Translations under genes and position numbers: made by a program
In this document: piece after piece, positions 61,802 to 64,000 of the stretch
How the letters are laid out: the number at the start of each line of letters is the position of its first letter
Position numbering within the stretch: the stretch's first letter is position 1
Assembly (NCBI RefSeq): GCF_025736875.1
Contig: NZ_CP107052.1
Coordinates: 1 to 64,000 of the forward strand
Length of the DNA: 64,000 nt
Reading direction: 5' to 3'
From: Candidatus Kirkpatrickella diaphorinae
GTDB taxonomy: Bacteria > Pseudomonadota > Alphaproteobacteria > Acetobacterales > Acetobacteraceae
The notes under the pieces: generated by a model
Databases searched by the model: none
What the model saw: only the letters and a program-made list of their open reading frames with translations
Told to the model about the DNA's origin: nothing

Positions 61802-62779
61802 TTAAACACCAATGGTATCAAGGAGTTGCACGATATCCGGTGCCAGGTTTTTCTCAAAACGTAACATTTTTCCGGTGCGGGGATGGGTAAAGCCGAGCAC
61901 CACAGCATCCAATGCCTGACGGGGGAAATCCAGCGCCGCCTGCCGCGCGGGGAGGGGCAGGTTTTTCGCGGCTGCGGGGATGCGACGCAGATAAACCGGG
62001 TCACCCAGAAGCGGATGGCCCGCATGGGCGAGATGAACGCGAATCTGATGCGTGCGACCCGTCATTAAACGGCACTCAATTTTCGAGACGCATCCCCCGT
62101 GGACCGACAAGGTCCGCACCTTTGTCATGGCGTGCTTTCCCTGCCCGGTGACGACGGCCATACGCTTGCGGTCCCGCCGATCCCGGCCGATTGCACCCTC
62201 GAAAATGATTTCAGGGGGGAGAATGCCCCAGGCAAGCGCGTGATAGGCGCGCTCAATATTTCTGGCGGCGAAGGCTTCGGAAAGGGCGTTGTGCGCCAAT
62301 GCTGTTTTCGCGACGACCATCAGCCCGGACGTGTCTTTATCGAGACGATGCACAATGCCCGGACGTTTCTCGCCCCCGATACCTTCCAGCCGGTCACCAC
62401 AATGGGCAATCAGCGCGTTGACCAGCGTCCCCGCCTCATTGCCCGGGGCAGGATGCACCACCAGGCCCGGCGCCTTATCCAGCACGATGAGGTCGCGATC
62501 CTCGAATATAATGTTCAGCGGAATATCCTGGCCGATTGGGGTGGCGGGCAGAGCGCCAGGCACGATGACGCGAATCACCTGTCCGGCGCGCGTCAAACTT
62601 GACGGTTCCGTTATGGCAGTGTCATTGCAGGTGATGTGTCCAGCCTCAATGAGGGCTTTCAATCGGCTGCGGGAATAGGCGCTCAGCTTGCCGGTGAGGA
62701 AACGATCCAGCCTCTGGCCGGCATCCTCCGGGGAGACTTCCAGTTTTGTGTCGATTTCATGATGGGGCAGGGGGTTCAT
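61802..62779 (-). CDS. rluD: 23S rRNA pseudouridine synthase, RluD family
   Basis: Makes the three pseudouridines of helix 69 if truly RluD. N-terminal S4 domain (GQRLDRFLTGKL ... SRLKALIEAGHITCNDT), then the core with HRLDKDTSG (residues 144-152, catalytic Asp147), and RLMTGRTHQIRVHLAHAGHPLLGDPVY. The ATG at 62779 gives 325 residues, the family size. The frame reaches 62998, but only through antisense of the next gene. It lies upstream of rpoH, separated by 195 bases. Confidence 0.93.
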   Translation of the reverse strand: MNPLPHHEIDTKLEVSPEDAGQRLDRFLTGKLSAYSRSRLKALIEAGHITCNDTAITEPSSLTRAGQVIRVIVPGALPATPIGQDIPLNIIFEDRDLIVLDKAPGLVVHPAPGNEAGTLVNALIAHCGDRLEGIGGEKRPGIVHRLDKDTSGLMVVAKTALAHNALSEAFAARNIERAYHALAWGILPPEIIFEGAIGRDRRDRKRMAVVTGQGKHAMTKVRTLSVHGGCVSKIECRLMTGRTHQIRVHLAHAGHPLLGDPVYLRRIPAAAKNLPLPARQAALDFPRQALDAVVLGFTHPRTGKMLRFEKNLAPDIVQLLDTIGV

Positions 62780-62815
62780 CAGGGTGGTTCTAGCAAATAA
62801 AAGGTGCGGCGTGTC

Positions 62816-63142
62816 ATGAATCTGGAAAACCCGAATCCCGGCCCGTCCCGCGCCCTGACAGGACTCGTCATCGTGATGGGGGTTCTGATTATCATCGGAT
62901 TTGCCGCGCTTGTAAGCGTCATCATCTCCCGCCACCTGCGTCCAGAGGTTGCGACCCCGCTTGAAGTCCGTCGCGCTCTGCTTCATGTCACGGGTCAATC
63001 ACGCATTACCAAAATCGTGCCCCGCGCAAATGGAGACGTCATTATCGAGATTTCGGGACAAAATGGGGATCAGCGCGTTGCGGTATGGGAACCCTCATCG
63101 GGCCGTATCGCGGCGGAGCTGGAACTCGTTCCGACGCCGTGA
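62816..63142 (+). CDS. small single-pass membrane protein of unknown function
   Basis: 108 residues: a short cytoplasmic N-terminus, one strong membrane helix (residues about 17-40, LTGLVIVMGVLIIIGFAALVSVI in parts), then about 65 periplasmic residues with beta character. The domain style (RITKIVPRANGDVIIEISGQNGDQRVAVWEPSSGRI) resembles small alphaproteobacterial proteins annotated DUF6476, but I cannot confirm this. ATG 62816 with AAGG 11 bases upstream. Its stop overlaps tspO by one base. Confidence 0.7.
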   Translation: MNLENPNPGPSRALTGLVIVMGVLIIIGFAALVSVIISRHLRPEVATPLEVRRALLHVTGQSRITKIVPRANGDVIIEISGQNGDQRVAVWEPSSGRIAAELELVPTP

Positions 63143-63657
63143 TGCGGTCTGTCTGGCCGGAGTATGTGATGCGTCCTTTCCCTGCGATCATCTCTTTTTC
63201 CGCTGTTGCCACGTCGCTGGGCATTGGCGGATGGCTGGGGCCTGCGCAGCAGGGTTCCGCAACGGCGAAATGGTATCGGGATCTGGACAAGCCTGATCTC
63301 ACGCCTCCGCCTTATGTCTTCGCGACAATCTGGCCGATTTTGGGGTTGGGACTGGCTTTTTACGGATATCGGGCCATGACCGACGCGCCCTCTTGCGGGA
63401 AGCGGACGCGCATCACCTTATGGGCGCTGCTCACCTCGGGGATTTTGGCCTTCCCGCTTGTTGCTTTTCAATGGCGACGTCTGCAGGTCGCGACCGGGCT
63501 TGCCGCGGCGATGGCCCTCCTGGCTTCAGGGGGCGTTGCTGCATCCTGTCGGCGCGACATCAAAGCAACATGTGCCCTCGCACCCATGTTGTTATGGCTT
63601 GGCTTCGCAACGTGGCTGCAATTTGCGATCTGGCAGAAAAACCCTGACGAAAGCTAG
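63142..63657 (+). CDS. TspO/MBR-family membrane protein
   Basis: 171 residues, five membrane helices. The TspO hallmark is present: WYRDLDKPDLTPPPYVFATIWPILG, corresponding to W-x-PP-x-x-x-F-x-x-VW. The family binds porphyrins/cholesterol-like ligands and modulates tetrapyrrole-linked expression in Rhodobacter. The second half (LAPMLLWLGFATWLQFAIWQKN) fits the family's WLxFA helix. The first ATG, at 63142, overlaps the preceding stop. A second at 63169 is possible. Confidence 0.85.
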   Translation: MRSVWPEYVMRPFPAIISFSAVATSLGIGGWLGPAQQGSATAKWYRDLDKPDLTPPPYVFATIWPILGLGLAFYGYRAMTDAPSCGKRTRITLWALLTSGILAFPLVAFQWRRLQVATGLAAAMALLASGGVAASCRRDIKATCALAPMLLWLGFATWLQFAIWQKNPDES

Positions 63658-63868
63658 GCCAATCGCATTTCGCACGGACGTCAGCGCGTCAAATATTAAT
63701 TAATAATAAATTTAAGATGATTCGACCTCAAGGGTTGAAATCGCCCGATGCGATGCGCAGTTCGGTCGGGTGAAAGGCGGTAACGCGCCTCTTCTGGCCG
63801 GTCAAAAAGGGCTGGCCACATCCCAATCCTGTCAATCCCGATGGAAAGATGACCAAATAGGAAAATTT
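63658..63868. other. intergenic region before the OYE gene
   Basis: 211 bases with an AT-rich patch (63694-63716, AATATTAATTAATAATAAATTT) that could include a promoter. No regulator gene and no clear operator palindrome are seen. Confidence 0.3.
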
Positions 63869-64000
63869 ATGTCAGATCTTTTTTCACCGATTCAACTCGG
63901 CGCCATAGAAGCTAAAAACCGCATATTAATGGCGCCCCTCACGCGAGCCCGCGCAACGCGTGAACATGTCCCGACGCCGATCATGGCGGAATATTACGCG
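63869..64000 (+). CDS. Old Yellow Enzyme-family alkene reductase, 5' part only
   Basis: The first 44 codons of a gene that runs off the window: [29 protein letters not shown] (in parts), then [10 protein letters not shown]. This N-terminus is characteristic of FMN-dependent NADPH alkene reductases of the NemA/OYE class (N-ethylmaleimide reductase), where MAPLTR carries the FMN-binding Thr and Arg. The catalytic His/Asn pair lies beyond the window. Confidence 0.88.
   Translation, partial: MSDLFSPIQLGAIEAKNRILMAPLTRARATREHVPTPIMAEYYA

Noticed and set aside
62780-62998. N-terminal extension of rluD
   Set aside because: It is antisense to the small membrane protein gene. The S4 domain starts normally from the ATG at 62779.

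Overview
The window is chromosomal DNA of moderately high G+C from an alphaproteobacterium. An acetic acid bacterium (Acetobacteraceae) is my best guess. This rests on gene content and remembered protein style: hisZ-purA, a long-form L25, alphaproteobacterial-type SerC, FtsK and RpoH, and glycine/threonine-rich secreted proteins. It is inference, because no rRNA lies in the window. Genes are densely packed on both strands, with many 1-4 nt start/stop overlaps. I see no IS element, prophage, CRISPR array or rRNA.

Layout. 1-3.5 kb: dTDP-rhamnose operon (rfbA-rfbC-rfbD plus a family 2 glycosyltransferase), entered at its 5' side. 3.6-8.4 kb, minus strand: pseudouridine synthase, ftsK, rsmD, rluB-type synthase. 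8.5-12.6 kb: tadA, degP-like protease, folD and a short methylenetetrahydrofolate-reductase-like gene. 12.6-15 kb, minus: DUF3597 protein, ahcY, small exported protein. 15.2-21 kb: CorA/ZntB transporter, then a minus-strand run of trhO, a 63-codon gene, a DUF482/GNAT protein, a Rid protein and a remnant-like class II ribonucleotide reductase homologue. 21.2-27.5 kb: mlaD-like cassette, otsBA (trehalose), dsbB, nadE.

27.5-33.5 kb is the most accessory-looking part: an AT-rich 385-base leader with degenerate repeats, a cysteine-free secreted beta-roll-like protein, an 897-residue double glycosyltransferase and a DUF2142 membrane protein. 33.5-35.6 kb: tRNA-Gln, a TetR/COQ9-like regulator, proC and ubiK. 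35.8-45.5 kb: lgt-pgeF-lipoprotein, prs, a phosphatase, rplY-pth-ychF, proA, a nadD-rsfS fusion and rlmH. 45.6-50.9 kb: CHAP protein, a second Rid protein, an MBL hydrolase, a DUF192 protein, a nucleotide-sugar epimerase, an Lrp regulator and crcB. 50.9-56.8 kb: small exported protein, pabB-pabC, mazG, an amino acid permease and argC. 56.8-64 kb: tRNA-Leu, serC-hisZ-purA, rpoH, rluD, a small membrane protein with tspO, and the start of an Old Yellow Enzyme gene that runs off the end.

Most of the window is core metabolism and translation maintenance: rRNA/tRNA modification, one-carbon and folate metabolism, NAD synthesis, proline, arginine, serine, histidine and purine synthesis. The observations I rate highest are the class II ribonucleotide reductase homologue that has lost its catalytic core, the in-frame NadD-RsfS fusion, and the beta-roll exoprotein with its leader and adjacent glycosyltransferase/DUF2142 pair.
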